Shown here one piece after another: positions 12,801 to 23,865 of a stretch of 64,000 nucleotides of DNA. The notes under the pieces were generated by a model that saw only the letters and a program-made list of their open reading frames with translations, searched no databases and was not told the DNA's origin. Both the position numbers and the translations under genes were made by a program. Position 1 is the stretch's first letter; every line of letters begins with the position of its first letter. The stretch is from Linnemannia hyalina (taxonomy: Eukaryota > Mortierellomycota > Mortierellomycetes > Mortierellales > Mortierellaceae): contig JAHRHY010000025.1 of assembly GCA_019671135.1 (NCBI GenBank), forward strand, positions 186,001 through 250,000, in the 5' to 3' direction.

Positions 12801-13736
12801 CCGTCGTCTAGGCGCATCTTCAATAGATCTTCTGGGGAGGTTGATGATTTCCGAGATGACGGTTGGTTGGCGATCGTCCTCTTGGGGTTCTTGGCGGGTG
12901 ATGGGTTGCTGTTTCGTCGTTTCCTGGAAGGAGACGCCGGTGAAAGAGTCTACATAAGGCGAAGTTATTACATGTCAGTATAATGGCAATATGAGGCATG
13001 CATTGAGTACAAGGTGAGAGAATCTGACAGAAGGGGTGAAGCTTACTGCGTCGGAGGAACTGGGTGATCCTCTGATTTGCTCGATCGAATCAAACTGTGG
13101 AGCCTCGCCGGTATCCTAAATTTGACAAGAACGTACAAGAGCCGTAAGAACCGAGAATTTGTTGGACTAGGCATGGAAGTAAGAATATTGAGGCCTGTAA
13201 CCTCTGACTTCACTCACCAGCAACCGTGTCCCTGAGTTGTCGATGGTATCAGAAAGAGAAGGACGTCGTGCTAGTGGAGGAGACGGCGGTGGTGGCGGAG
13301 AAGGGCTCTTGGAAGACGAGTGGAGCCTCATGCTGTAAGGGATCAGCTTCCACAACTCATCGTCAAACACCCTGTCAATGCCCCGCGAAAGTCTTTGCTG
13401 GTGCTGCCCTCGGTTGGAAGTTGAGGCAGAGATCTGTGAACTTTGCTGAGGTCGCCGTGTAAAAAGACCAGCATGGACCTGGGGTTGATTTTGGTGGCGG
13501 TTATGAGCAATGGGGAAGAGGTGGGTAAGGACGATGGTGGGATGTCCGTGGGTGTGAGTTGGACAAGGGACCATGATGCGATAGGCGTTGTTGTTATTGT
13601 TGCTGTTGTTGTCGTCGTCGTCGTCGCAGTTATTAGGTGCGGTGATCCTGGATCCTCCGGGTGTGCAGGCCATCGTTTGGGATCCCCTCTTGTCCGTGTT
13701 TGATGGTAAAGAAAGTAAGAAAGTATGGAACGACAA
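6815..13736 (-). CDS. BRCA2: BRCA2 orthologue, RAD51 mediator with seven BRC repeats
   Basis: This nuclear protein loads RAD51 on single-stranded DNA in homologous recombination. Exons on the minus strand are 13736-13218, 13115-13047, 12949-9106, 9044-8939, 8850-7683, 7583-7370 and 7263-6815, all GT-AG and in frame, about 2122 residues. Seven BRC repeats lie near residues 787, 975, 1032, 1100, 1151, 1203 and 1258 (examples GFRSASGRSTFQVS and GGFSSGSGRKLAPVSKA). The C-terminal half matches the BRCA2 DNA-binding domain: helical domain and OB1 (DGWGVDEAYEELL, then SRVWLLNHYRQVVWKLACY, YRYEREVNRA, DGWYTIPAVLDP), OB2 with a short helical insertion (EEMDP-type charged helices, then FSIRVGNYRHGG and EGNRVRM), and OB3 (CAEVGSLTPGAEVDLVLV, ending ELHPSL). 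The first exon start is uncertain; in-frame Met codons downstream of 13736 also exist and the N-terminus has an Asp/Asn run. Orthology is firm. Confidence 0.92.
9690..10240 (-). repeat. BRC repeats 4-7, homogenised array in BRCA2
   Basis: Four BRC units occur at a regular spacing of about 50-55 codons. Units 4-6 share GGFSSGxGrKLxPxSK followed by a DrWSKE or DkWSKE helix start; unit 7 is GFASGTGKVLAPISKA. Repeats 1-3 (11090-11180, 10540-10615, 10360-10440) are more diverged. The similarity of units 4-6 indicates recent duplication or gene conversion. Confidence 0.85.
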
Positions 13737-13870
13737 ACGAAATGGACGCGCGCGCCGCCAAATGGTCTCTTCAATTGATTTGGACTAGAGTGACTGTCAT
13801 TTCGAACGGAGTTGTTTACCGACCGAACAAAAGGTGAACAACACAGCGTTCTTCACTCCTTCGCAATGCC
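13737..13870. promoter_or_regulatory. Bidirectional promoter region, BRCA2 / pseudouridine synthase
   Basis: Only 134 bp separate the proposed BRCA2 start codon (minus) from the first ATG of the pseudouridine synthase (plus). The two promoters and 5' leaders must share this stretch or overlap the coding starts. It contains GC-rich CGCGCGCCGCC at about 13748. No TATA box is evident on either strand. Confidence 0.5.
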
Positions 13871-15376
13871 ATGCTCCGCTCTTCCTTCATCGCATTCGCC
13901 TCAAGGACACCACTCTCTTCTCGTATCCTAGCCATGCCAAAGGTCGCAAAACCACGCAAGGGAAAGACGACCGTCATCGAGACACCCCGCCCAGAGTTCA
14001 TATTCGAAGGCGGCCTTCGCAAGGTCCTCCCCTACAAGCAGACATACCTGGCACAAGTGAAGCAGCGTTGGGTCAACCGGACCGTGCCCGAGATCTTTGC
14101 CTCGGAAATGCCCCGCAGATGTACTCAAAGTATGATTGTAAGTCGGTAGGTGTCTACTTTGTTTTACTAGCATCAATTGATTGGACAATGACTGACCTTG
14201 GTTATTGTTTTTCGCTCGTTTGCAATAGGTCGAGGCGATGAAGAGAGGCGATGTCCTTGTGAACGACAGCATTGTATCTCCTGACTACATCCTGAAAGGC
14301 GGAGAGAGTCTTCGTTCCAATAACTGTCACAGACATGGTAAAGAATCATAACAACTTGGAACATAATTCAAAGTTGAAAGGTCTAATATTACTTCTACTA
14401 ATCTCTTTCATATACCTTCCTTAACTACTAGAGCCACCGGTACCTGACACCCCGATCAAAGTCATCGAGCAAGGAAAGGACTATGTCGTATTCGACAAAC
14501 CACACGGAATAACAGTACACCCAAACGAGCTCAGTTTCTTCAACACGGCTCTTGAAATCCTAAGACGCGACCACGACATCCCGACTTACATGCACGCCAT
14601 CAACCGTCTGGACGCTGTCACCTCAGGAGTTGTTATATTTGCCAATGTGTCCGATACTGCGACCCGGGAACGGTTCCAACCTCCTAGCACCACTGACACC
14701 AATGACACGGAATTGAACTCTCTGGTGCAGAAGGAATATGTCTGTCGCGTTGTTGGAGAATTCCCTGTGGACCCTGTGGTTGTCGCTGAGCCCATTTTGC
14801 CTCAAGGAGGAAAAGTTACAATCGATCCTGCAGGAAAGCCCTCAGAGACCCGGTTTGAAAGGATATGGTTTGACACTGCCTCCAACACCAGCCTTGTCCG
14901 ATGTAAGTTGTTTCTCTCTAGACCTTTTTTTTTTCTTATCTCAGATTTTCGTGAATTTAACATGTACCACTGGGTCCTCATTTATGAATTGCGGAATAAA
15001 TTATTTAGGCCATTTGAAGACAGGAAGGCAACACCAGATCCGCCTCCACGTCGCACACCTCCAACACCCTATCGCCAACGACAAACTCTACAACCCGGAC
15101 TACAGTACTGACTGGGCACAGAGGAACCCCAATGCAACCGCTAGCGGCGAGACGCGTTTCTATCCAGTCGATATTCCACCAGAACGTCAACCATATATGC
15201 CTTACTACGTTACCCCAGAAATACCATGTCACAAATGCAAGGAGGAGCAGGGAACACCCAACGTACCCAACCCCAATGACATGAAGATCTGGCTCAGGGC
15301 TATTAGGTACCAAGGACCTGACTGGAAATTTGAGGTTGACATGCCTGACTGGGCTGACCCCAATGTCCTTAAATAA
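13871..15376 (+). CDS. RluA-family tRNA pseudouridine synthase (Pus9/Rib2-like), possibly mitochondrial
   Basis: This enzyme should isomerise uridine to pseudouridine in RNA; the closest known family is fungal Pus8/Pus9, which modify U32 of tRNAs. Exons are 13871-14137, 14229-14337, 14432-14902 and 15009-15376, in frame, 404 residues. An S4-like segment (KRGDVLVNDSIVSPDYIL) and the family motif NNCHRHEPPVPDTP precede the catalytic core, where HAINRLDAVTSG carries the catalytic aspartate (about Asp186). CHLKTGRQHQIRLH closes the active-site region. There are two plausible starts. The first (13871) adds an Arg/Ser-rich, acid-free leader (MLRSSFIAFASRTPLSSRIL) typical of a mitochondrial presequence. 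The second (ATG at 13934, MPKVAKPRKGK) would give a cytosolic or nuclear form. No deaminase domain follows, unlike yeast Rib2. Confidence 0.9.
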
Positions 15377-15480
15377 ACGTCACTCGGCTGTTTCAAGGGG
15401 CTCATCGTATGTATTTATTCATGGTATGTATTGTTCATCAAATCACCAATGGCACTACAGAAGCATAACGCCCCTCCACC

Positions 15481-17223
15481 TCAGATCCTCTTAACGCCGA
15501 CGAATCGCTTTGGATGAAAGCTCCTGAGGCGCCACCAGTAATGCGTGCAAGAGCTCCACCACAAGGCCGTGACTCTTCCCTCATCGTTCTGGTACCAACT
15601 CTTGCAAGTCGACGACCAGACCATGCCTTTCATCTTTTCGTCCAGTTCGTCAATGAACTCCTTGCACGCCTCCTTGGTCACTTGGATCGACGACAGATTT
15701 TTCTCCATCATGTATGAGATCGTCTTGATCGCGTACTCAACTTGCGCCTCCACCATGAACAAAATGCTGTTGTGTCTATTTGGTTTTTGTTAAGAAAATA
15801 ACAAAGGCGGTGTGAGCCAAATGTAATTGCGTAATTACGTTGATTCTGTTTTCTCACATAGCATCAACAAACATATGAAGGAAAGGAACTTACCCCAGGC
15901 CGGTGTTGGGTCCGAGGAGGAAGAACATGTTGGGCGTCTCGGGAGCAGTGAGGCCATAGTAGGTATGCGGGTTCTTGCCAAAGACTGTGTTGATGCACTG
16001 GCCCTCTTTGCCAATCATGAAGCCCTCAGGGAAGATCTCCTGGACATGGAATCCCGTCGCCAGAATTAACGCATCGACCTCTTGTTCAGACCCATCCATT
16101 AACTTCAAGGTCTGACCCTTGACGCTGACAATGGGCTCGGTATGAACACTTACATTCTTGCGTGTCAAGGCTGGGTAGTAGTTGGACGAGACCACAATTC
16201 GACGGCAGCCCATATCGTACGTCGGCGTCAACTTTTTTCTCAGAACCTTGTCGCGGACTTGGACGCACCGGAAGAACCAAGCCATCAGGGTCATGAACTT
16301 GCGAGGGACCAGGTCCTTCAACTTAGACGAGAATGCGGCAACCGTGAACTCGGAGGACCAGTAGAGGAGCTTGTAGTAAATGAAGTGGACAAAGGGGATA
16401 GTGCGGAAAATCCATTTCCAGAGAGAGCTGTAGGTTGCGTTCCTGCGTGGGATAATGTACGAAGCCGTCCTTTGATAGTACTCCAGGAACTTGACCTTCT
16501 TTACGATCGACGGCACCACCTGGATCGCACTGGCGCCACTGCCGACAACAGCCACACGTTTGTTGGTCAAATCGTAGGCATGATTCCACTGAGCCGTGTG
16601 CCACTTTGGCCCCTCAAATTTCTCAAACTCCTTGGGGATCTGCGGGATACGCAAAGGCCCCATGCCCGAGAACACAATATCGGCCTCGGTCTGCTCGCGC
16701 TCTCCATTGTTGAGGTTGACATGGTCCAGAACCCACTTCTGTCGCCCCTCATTCCAAGCGACATGCGTGATCTCGGTACGGAAGTGGATCTTCTCATAGA
16801 GCTTGTACTTGCGTGCGGTGTTGCGGAGGTAGTCCCAGATCTCGGGTTGGGGCGCATAGTTGCAGGACCAGTTGTAGTTGGGTTCGAAGGAAAAAGCATA
16901 GTTGTGGGCCTTGACATCACAGGCACATCCGGGGTAGGTGTTGGACCACCAGGTGCCGCCAATATCTGGCTCGAGCTCAAAGATGGTGAATGTAGAGATG
17001 TTGAGCTGTGTCTGAATCCTGATTGCCGCACATATACCTGAGAATCTACGTTGTTATTAAACGTTAGTTAGTGTGCTCTCGATATGCCAGGGGGAGAAAG
17101 GAGGATGCCGTTGTGCATGCACGATGGGTCAATTGACTTTTTTTGATCATGTTTATCCTACCCTGAGCCGATAATGGCTACAACAGGTGTGGACCCGTCC
17201 TTGTAAGTCTTTGTCAGCCCCAT
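15481..17223 (-). CDS. Baeyer-Villiger-type flavin monooxygenase
   Basis: This FAD- and NADPH-dependent monooxygenase probably inserts oxygen next to a ketone; the substrate is unknown. Exons are 17223-17162, 17045-15894 and 15775-15481, GT-AG and in frame, 502 residues. The FAD motif GSGFSG is residues 19-24 and is created by the first splice junction. It is followed by GGTWWSNTYPGCACD, typical of class B monooxygenases. The BVMO fingerprint FxGxxxHxxxW is exact at residues 164-174 (FEGPKWHTAQW). The NADPH motif GSGASA is at 189-194 and the ATGF motif comes later. GPNTGLGHNSI near the end is also conserved in the family. Length fits single-domain BVMOs. The gene has no signal peptide and ends about 100 bp from the convergent pseudouridine synthase. 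Confidence 0.92.
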
Positions 17224-20200
17224 GGCTGAAGTTACGCGAATGAGTGGAGAGTAGATAAAGGAAGGAAAGACTGACTGAATGGGTAAAAGCAAGGACGTTT
17301 GGCGATGAATGTGATGAACGGAGATGGAAGGAAGTAAAAAAAATAGGAAAGAGAGAAGTTGTTTTTCAGTCATTCTTCCCTCCTTCGCGACTCTTTTTAT
17401 TCCACAGGCGGGCGCAGAAAGGCAAAGAAGAGGTGCTCGGCTGGTCCGGGCTCAATTATATTTTTTGTGGGGTTGTATTCAGGAGAGGGCCATAGCGTAA
17501 AAGACATTGTAAAGTGTCTTCCCCCTTTCTTCTCTCTGTTCACTTTCAATTGGTCTCTGTGAACGTTCACAAGTGAAATACTCATCCTTTGGGACCTAGT
17601 AAAAGAAAGAGACAGTGATGTCCATATAGCTTTTCTTTAAGCAGCAACGGTAGCCTTGGCGTCTACTTCAACGAGTCTCTTAGTTACAATCCATTGATGG
17701 ATCGGATATGTTATTGGGAGAAATGACAAGATAAGACACCTTTGACCGTATATCTTGTAGCACCTTGGCACGGACAGGCCCAACCGACCAATGTTCACTC
17801 ACCTCCCATTCTCAATGTATGCAAGTAAGGAATGCAAAAAAATCGAGCGTGATTTTCATACAGCTCTGCACAATTGACTGAGAAAGGCAAAGAGCGTGTA
17901 GGGACGGAAGGAGAAAAGACAATAAATGTGATGGATTATCACTTTCCTCTTCTCTCCCTGTGTCATACATAAAGCAATTTTCATGAGGGGTATATGTACT
18001 ATTTTACTTGTCAGCATAATTGAGATCACAGTAAGGTGAGAAATAACAGGAGAAAAGGAAAGGATATGAGTTGATGTTGCAACAGACACACACAGCGTGT
18101 CGTTACTGCCGCTGTGGGAGAAGAGGATGGGTATATCTCATTTTAGTGAAAGGCATCCGCGCAATTGATATTCTGATCAGCCGAAAGTGTGAAGAATCCA
18201 TATAGTCCGTTCCAAATGATTGCTATATTCGCAGACAAAAAATAAGAATACACGGTCAGAGCTCTCCTTTATCCTTTCCTTAAAACGACATTGCCATGGA
18301 GCAACTAATGCAAAGAACACCTACGATCGACCGCTTGAAGTAAATGTTCAGAACTGTCCCAACTGCATCATTGCTTTACTTCCTGGTTAATGACGCGTGA
18401 ATTGTTATCCTTTAGGAAACCGTTGGTATAGAACGTGATCACCTGTTCATATATGAAAGGGCCATGGCCCAGTGGTCTGAGTCATGGAAGAGAGGTTGCC
18501 AAGTACAAATAAATAGTGGCAATTCATTGGAAAAAATGAGCTTGGAAAACCAAATAAAAAAAACAAAGAGCGTAGATTACTTACTTGGAAGCGATCATCA
18601 AATAGTCGATGACTGGCAAGGTCTCGCCTCCTCAGTTCAAGTTATTGATTAAAGTGCTGTTGACGAAGAACTGGAAGCAGGACTCGCAAATGAGGTTGAT
18701 TATCTATCATGGCGACAAGTTAGAAGCAGTGGGTGTGTAAGTCACATTTGCATTTTGTAGAACAGGCAAAGAGAAGGAACGAGGCATTTGCATCAAGGGT
18801 GGCTCGCTTTCATGATGGGACCATAGAGGTTGATGGGATCAATAAGGGAATCAAACCAATAATGTCGATTACATATTGGATTAAGTTTATGCTTGCAAAC
18901 TTGTTTAGTAAAAATAAAATCGAAACTGTCAATTCAATCCTTGCAACAGCAGAAAGCTCTCACGGATGTGATGTTGGTTCGGGATTGTTGCAGATGGCAG
19001 GGTTCGTAGGCAGGATTGTCGGATAGCTATAATACCCTCAACCGGTAGAGAATAAAGAGAAAGACGAGTCTGCGATGCATCAAAGAAACACTTGTCAGCT
19101 CAGTTGCTCTGTCTCTCTGCAATATGTTAAAAGAGACAAGGAGCAAACAAGCGAGCTCTGGTGCACTACTAATGCTACAGTAAAAGTGCGATTAACTAGA
19201 CTACAGAGACCTCACGACATCCGGAAAAAGGGGCATCGATTTTGAAACAGGATCATCAAAACCTTGTTTCAGATAAGGTTATAGGAAACACCAAGGGTTC
19301 GTCTTGGTTTTTCTGATCATTACATGGTTGAAGCCAAATTAATTTCAGTATGGGATAAGAGAGAAAATGGAAAAGGAACAGGCCATCCACCTCTTGGGTC
19401 ATCATCACTTTTTGCTTCTGCCCTTTCCATCGATTTCAATGCTAGAAAACAGAAAAAACAAGCATTAGATATCTGTGTCACCAAAGGGAACAAGGGAGGA
19501 CAGAATGGGACAAGCGCGTCAACAGAGTAAACAATTGAAAAAGAAAAAAAAAGAATATAAAGTTTCCTTGCAAGAAAAAGAAAAAGAAAAGAAAAAGAAA
19601 AAGAAAAAGAATAAAATATGAAGAGAACCGGGAAAAAAAGGAAGAAAAACAAGGAATTGGATCTGAAAAAGATAAAATAAAGTAGATGGAAGAAAGAGAG
19701 AGGACCAAGGGGATATGGTACCATTGAAAAATAAGAAAGTGGCCCATAGTACTTAGGGGTAACTCGAACAGAAAGTACTGCTCTTTCGAATTCGATCTTT
19801 TCCAGGCATCACACCATTTGCTCTGATATTGCTTTGGTCTTTCTGTGTCTGTGCAGGTGTCATCCTCACACAGCCATTCTTTCACTTTCCTGGCAGCTCG
19901 GAAGGATACCTTTGTTGAAGGCATTTGCAACAGAGTAAAGAGAAGGAAGAGCAATCAGGGATGTAGACAAGTCTACTTTCCGAGAAACAAACAAGGGTGA
20001 GGAAACAGACAGGGGAGGGATAGTAGAATGGATAACAATTGGTCCTTAGGGGTTTGGTTTATTCGAAGCTAAGTGTTTGGAGTATGATCTGATATCGCGT
20101 GCGCATCCCGAGCGCCAAACCAAAAGTGCATGGAGGCGACATTGTCATAGGTGCCATGGACATATGTCCCACCCCCGCCACCCTTAGCTGCCGGAAAAAG

Positions 20201-20605
20201 AAGTAAGGAACATTTTCGGGCGAGGGATCCAGTCTTATATACATTTTTCTTGCTACTTTTCGTCGGTTAAAAAATAAAAAGGAGCCACACACAGATGTCC
20301 ATGACACCTATGACAATGCAAGTAGTCCGTCCTCTGTAGGTCACTTGTGGATCATTCAAAGCGCGTTTGCTCGTAATAAGTCTATCTAACATCAGCGACG
20401 ATGAAAGAGCTAAAAAATGGAAGCAAATATAGCTGTAAGAGGTTTGTGGGATTGATCGCAACGATGGGGGATGAGCATCTCGCCAAAAAGTCAAAATCAC
20501 AATAGAATGTTATTTGGAGCACCTTGATGTACAATTTCCCCCTCCCATCCACCCAAATGTATCTCACTAAGAGGTCTTGCAGTTGTAAATCTTTATTTCA
20601 TGGGA
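17224..20605. other. AT-rich intergenic region without recognised gene
   Basis: About 3.4 kb carries only short ORFs. The longest readable ones (18464-18652 and 18733-19026, plus) match no family I know and lack introns or motifs. A purine-only tract rich in GAAAAA units spans about 19535-19690. A tRNA-like A-box word (GGCCCAGTGGTCTGAG) occurs at about 18470 without a clear B box nearby. The region may hold eroded transposon DNA. Confidence 0.5.
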
Positions 20606-21460
20606 CGGGACTGTAGTTACTACACTAATAACTACACTAATGACTAAGCTAGTAGACCCGCCGTTAGTCAATACCACTCTCCTTTCTCCTAGAAGAGAGA
20701 GAGAGAGGCATCGTCCAGGGCACACCACGAGGAGGTCGCGGGTCAAGGTAGTACCCCAACAAAAACAGCTCCTCCAAGCGCCTCCAAACGAAGTTTGGCT
20801 TGAAGGAATTAGAAAAACAAACCCGGGCTTAGAATTCCGCCGAAGGCGTCCATCCTCGCCCTCAACGACGACGACAGTTTGACGAGGGGTACCGAACACA
20901 CTGACCGAAGGGCATTCCAGCGGCCGCGTGGGCCCGGCTCCTCTTTTTTCTCCACGGCCCCAGAACAGAGCACACGTAGTCTCTGTCTGGGACCGCCGCA
21001 CGTTGGTGTTAGTACTCCTGTTTGTCGTGTCTGTCCTCTTGTTGGTTGTCGGGTTGTTGTCGGGCTGTTGATTTTGTCGGGCTGTTGGTTTTGTCGAGTT
21101 GTTGGTTTTGTCGAGTTGTTGTTGCTTGTCGAGTTGTTGTTGCTTTTCGAGTTGTTGTCGATGGTGGCCGCCGGTGGTGGTTGTCGGTGGTGGTTGTCGA
21201 TGGCGGGTGTTGATGGTGGTTGTCGATAGTGGTTGTCGATGGTGGTTGTCGATGGTGTCGATGATGGTTGTCGATGGTGGTTGTTGATAGTGTCGGTGGT
21301 GTCGGTGGTGTTGGTGGTGTCGGTGGTGTCGGTGGTGTCGGTGGTGTCGATGGCGGTGGGTCGATAAGAAGAAAAGAAAAGAAAAAAGAAGGAAGAGAGA
21401 GAGCACTCAGTCCTTCTTCCTCTGTCCTCTGCCAAGCCATCGATGACCTCATAGCCGTCC

Positions 21461-21497
<37 letters not shown>

Positions 21498-22377
21498 CAA
21501 ACACCCAAAAGGAAAAGAAGGTGGTGGAAGGGAGAGGAAAAACTGGTTGGTCGAGAGAGAGCACGCACATGCTTTTTTCGGAAAAAAAGCCGAGACCACC
21601 CTGGGAAAATGGAGTCATCATGCAAATGGATGTCAGTTGCATGATAACGTATCCATCGCGTCCTCTTCCTCCATCGCCACCATCGCGAGGTTTTCTTTGG
21701 CTGTTTTTTGTTTGTCAACACTGCCTGGGTTCTTATGAATCTTGTTCGATTGAAGGCCAACCCACAAGACCCCGAGAGAGAGAAGGAAAACAATGGAAGG
21801 GGGAGTAACGTATCTATCCCCTTATTCTGTCGACCGACCCAACTCACCTCTCCATTACGACCATCAAACAAACAAGCACGACGTCGTAGCTGACCATGTG
21901 GGGAATAGAGACATGGAAAAGGTAATAAGAGATAAGGTATCAAAGGGAATCGGGCAGTTCTGATAGATGAGGGAATAATCGTTTGTACTTTTCTTTTTTC
22001 CATCTTGTCTCGTATTTCACTCCAATCGCCATCCTTCGTCCTCTTACACTTATCCCGTTCCTTTCTGGCAACGCATGCACGCATCTTCTCTTAGACTCTC
22101 TTTCCATTACTCGAACATAATTCGGCGGCGAAAGGCAAAGGCTCTGACCAGGCAAAGGTAACAAACAAAAACAGCCAAAGAAAACCTCGCGATGGTGGCG
22201 ATGGAGGAAGAGGACGCGATGGATACGTTATCATGCAACTGACATCCATTTGCATGATGACTCCATTTTCCCAGGGTGGTCTCGGCTTTTTTTCCGAAAA
22301 AAGCATGTGCGTGCTCCCTCTCGACCAACCAGTTTTTCCTCTCCCTTCCACCACCTTCTTTTCCTTTTGGGTGTTTG

Positions 22378-22412
<35 letters not shown>

Positions 22413-23180
22413 GGACGGCTATGAGGTCATCGATGGCTTGGCAGAGGACAGAGGAAGAAGGACTGAGTGGGTTCATAATGCTTCCCTCTCTCTCTCTTCC
22501 TTCTTTTTTTCTTTCTTTCTTCTTATCGACCCACCGCCATCGACACCACGACACCACCGACACCACCGACATTATCGACAACCACCATCGACAACCATCA
22601 TCGACACCATCGACAACCACCATCGACAACCACCACCGACGGCCACCATCGACAACAACTCGACAAGCAACAACAACTCGACAAAACCAACAACTCGACA
22701 AAACCAACAGCCCGACAACAACCCGACAACAACCCGACAACAACCCGACAACCAACAAGAGGACAGACACGACAAACAGGAGTACTAACACCAACGTGCG
22801 GCGGTCCCAGACAGAGACTACGTGTGCTCTGTTCTGGGGCCGTGGAGAAAAAAGAGGAGCCGGGCCCACGCGGCCGCTGGAATGCCCTTCGGTCAGTGTG
22901 TTCGGTACCCCTCGCCAAACTGTCGTCGTCGTTGAGGGCGAGGATGGACGCCTTCGGCGGAATTCTAAGCCCGGGTTTGTTTTTCTAATTCCTTCAAGCC
23001 AACCTTCGTTTGGAGGCGCTTGGAGGAACTGTTTTTGTTGGGGTACTACCTTGACCCGCGACCTCCTCGTGGTGTGCCCTGGACGATGCCTCTCTCTCTC
23101 TCTCTCTCTCTTCTAGGAGAAAGGAGAGTGGTATTGACTAACGGCGGGTCTACTAGCTTAGTCACTGGTGTAGTCATTAG
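20606..23180. mobile_element. Foldback-type element, copy 2 (complete)
   Basis: The left arm (about 20606-21718) and right arm (about 22172-23180) are inverted copies of each other and enclose a loop of about 450 bp. Both tips share the words CTAAGCTAGTAGACCCGCCG and GTTAGTCAATACCACTCTCC in inverted orientation, preceded by repeats of ACTACACTAAT(A/G). Inside each arm, in order, are a short CT or GA tract, a block shared by all arms (AGCTCCTCCAAGCGCCTCC), the minisatellite, a second (CT)n tract and a block with ATGCAAATGGATGTCAGTTG. No transposase is encoded, so mobility would need a trans-acting enzyme. Target-site duplications could not be fixed by eye because the flanks are themselves repetitive. 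Confidence 0.85.
21720..22170. repeat. Central loop of foldback copy 2 (inverted versus copy 1)
   Basis: The loop begins next to the left arm with GAATCTTGTTCGATTGAAGG and ends with TTACTCGAACATAATTCGGC. In copy 1 these same ends are next to the right and left arms respectively, as reverse complements. The loop is therefore flipped relative to the arms and the outer flank. Confidence 0.75.
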
Positions 23181-23185
23181 TCTAG

Positions 23186-23490
23186 TATGAACAATAAAGA
23201 CATATATAAAGTGCAGGCAGATGAAATGACATTGGCGACGAGCAGAAGAATAGCAGCATGGAGGGGACATGGGTCGAACACAGCATCTAGCTCATGGTAG
23301 TCTTTTATTATGTGTTGCGCTTCATTTAGAAGAGATGAAAAGAGACAACGGGTCTAGAAGAGTATGAAGAATGGGCGAATACATGCATGAACTACAGTCA
23401 CCGTTTGTTGTTTGTCTCAAGTCATTCTAACTAGAGGGCGAAGGTATAATTCTGGACGGGGATCCAAATTAACATCCGTGCGCAGGCATG
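23186..23490. repeat. Dispersed flank repeat, copy B
   Basis: Near-identical to 2246-2560: both run from a TATGAAC(C/A)ATAAAGAC start through GCATGGAGGGGACATGGGTC and CATGCATGAACTACAGTCAC to GGGGATCCAAATT. The two copies differ by scattered substitutions, including in the central TCTTGAAGGGCATAAAG region. Confidence 0.75.
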
Positions 23491-23865
23491 AGCTTTGCAT
23501 TTCGATCTCGTCCTTCAACCACTTGATACAGTTTCAGTTTCACTGAAGAGATCATACAAGCGAGGGGTCAATGCTGGCATGGCAATGATCTCGCTGTTAT
23601 TTTTCGCAGATGGTTGTTAATAACAATTAAAAAATATGAAAAACCAAACGACGAGGATAACACAGGCTGGCAGGACAACTATTTTGTTTTGGTTCAGCTT
23701 TGATTAGTCAAGTGGCGTAAGTAGCCAAAGAGCACCTTCAAAAGAACTATTAAAGTTGATTCTTCGTCTGCACCGGCACAAGCACAAGCATATGCACCGA
23801 CGTTAATATGTTGAAATGGTAATTTGAATCCCTGGCCCAGCGGTGTACCTTAAACCCGTTATGGT

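Noticed and set aside
16142..17041. Plus-strand ORF of 299 codons
   Set aside because: Antisense shadow of the BVMO gene, whose motifs and introns are on minus.
18462..18990. SINE or tRNA-like element suggested by GGCCCAGTGGTCTGAG and a GGTTCGGGATT word
   Set aside because: The A-box- and B-box-like words are about 500 bp apart, no cloverleaf folds by eye, and no second copy was found in the window.
20130..20260. Possible further copy of the flank repeat (CATGGAGGCGACATTG, TATATACAT)
   Set aside because: Only short words match and their order and spacing do not fit the repeat; too weak to call by eye.
20809..21642. Long minus-strand ORF (277 codons) in the foldback element
   Set aside because: It reads through the minisatellite as Thr/Asp/Asn/His repeats and has counterparts in all frames and arms; no motif or codon signature of a real protein.
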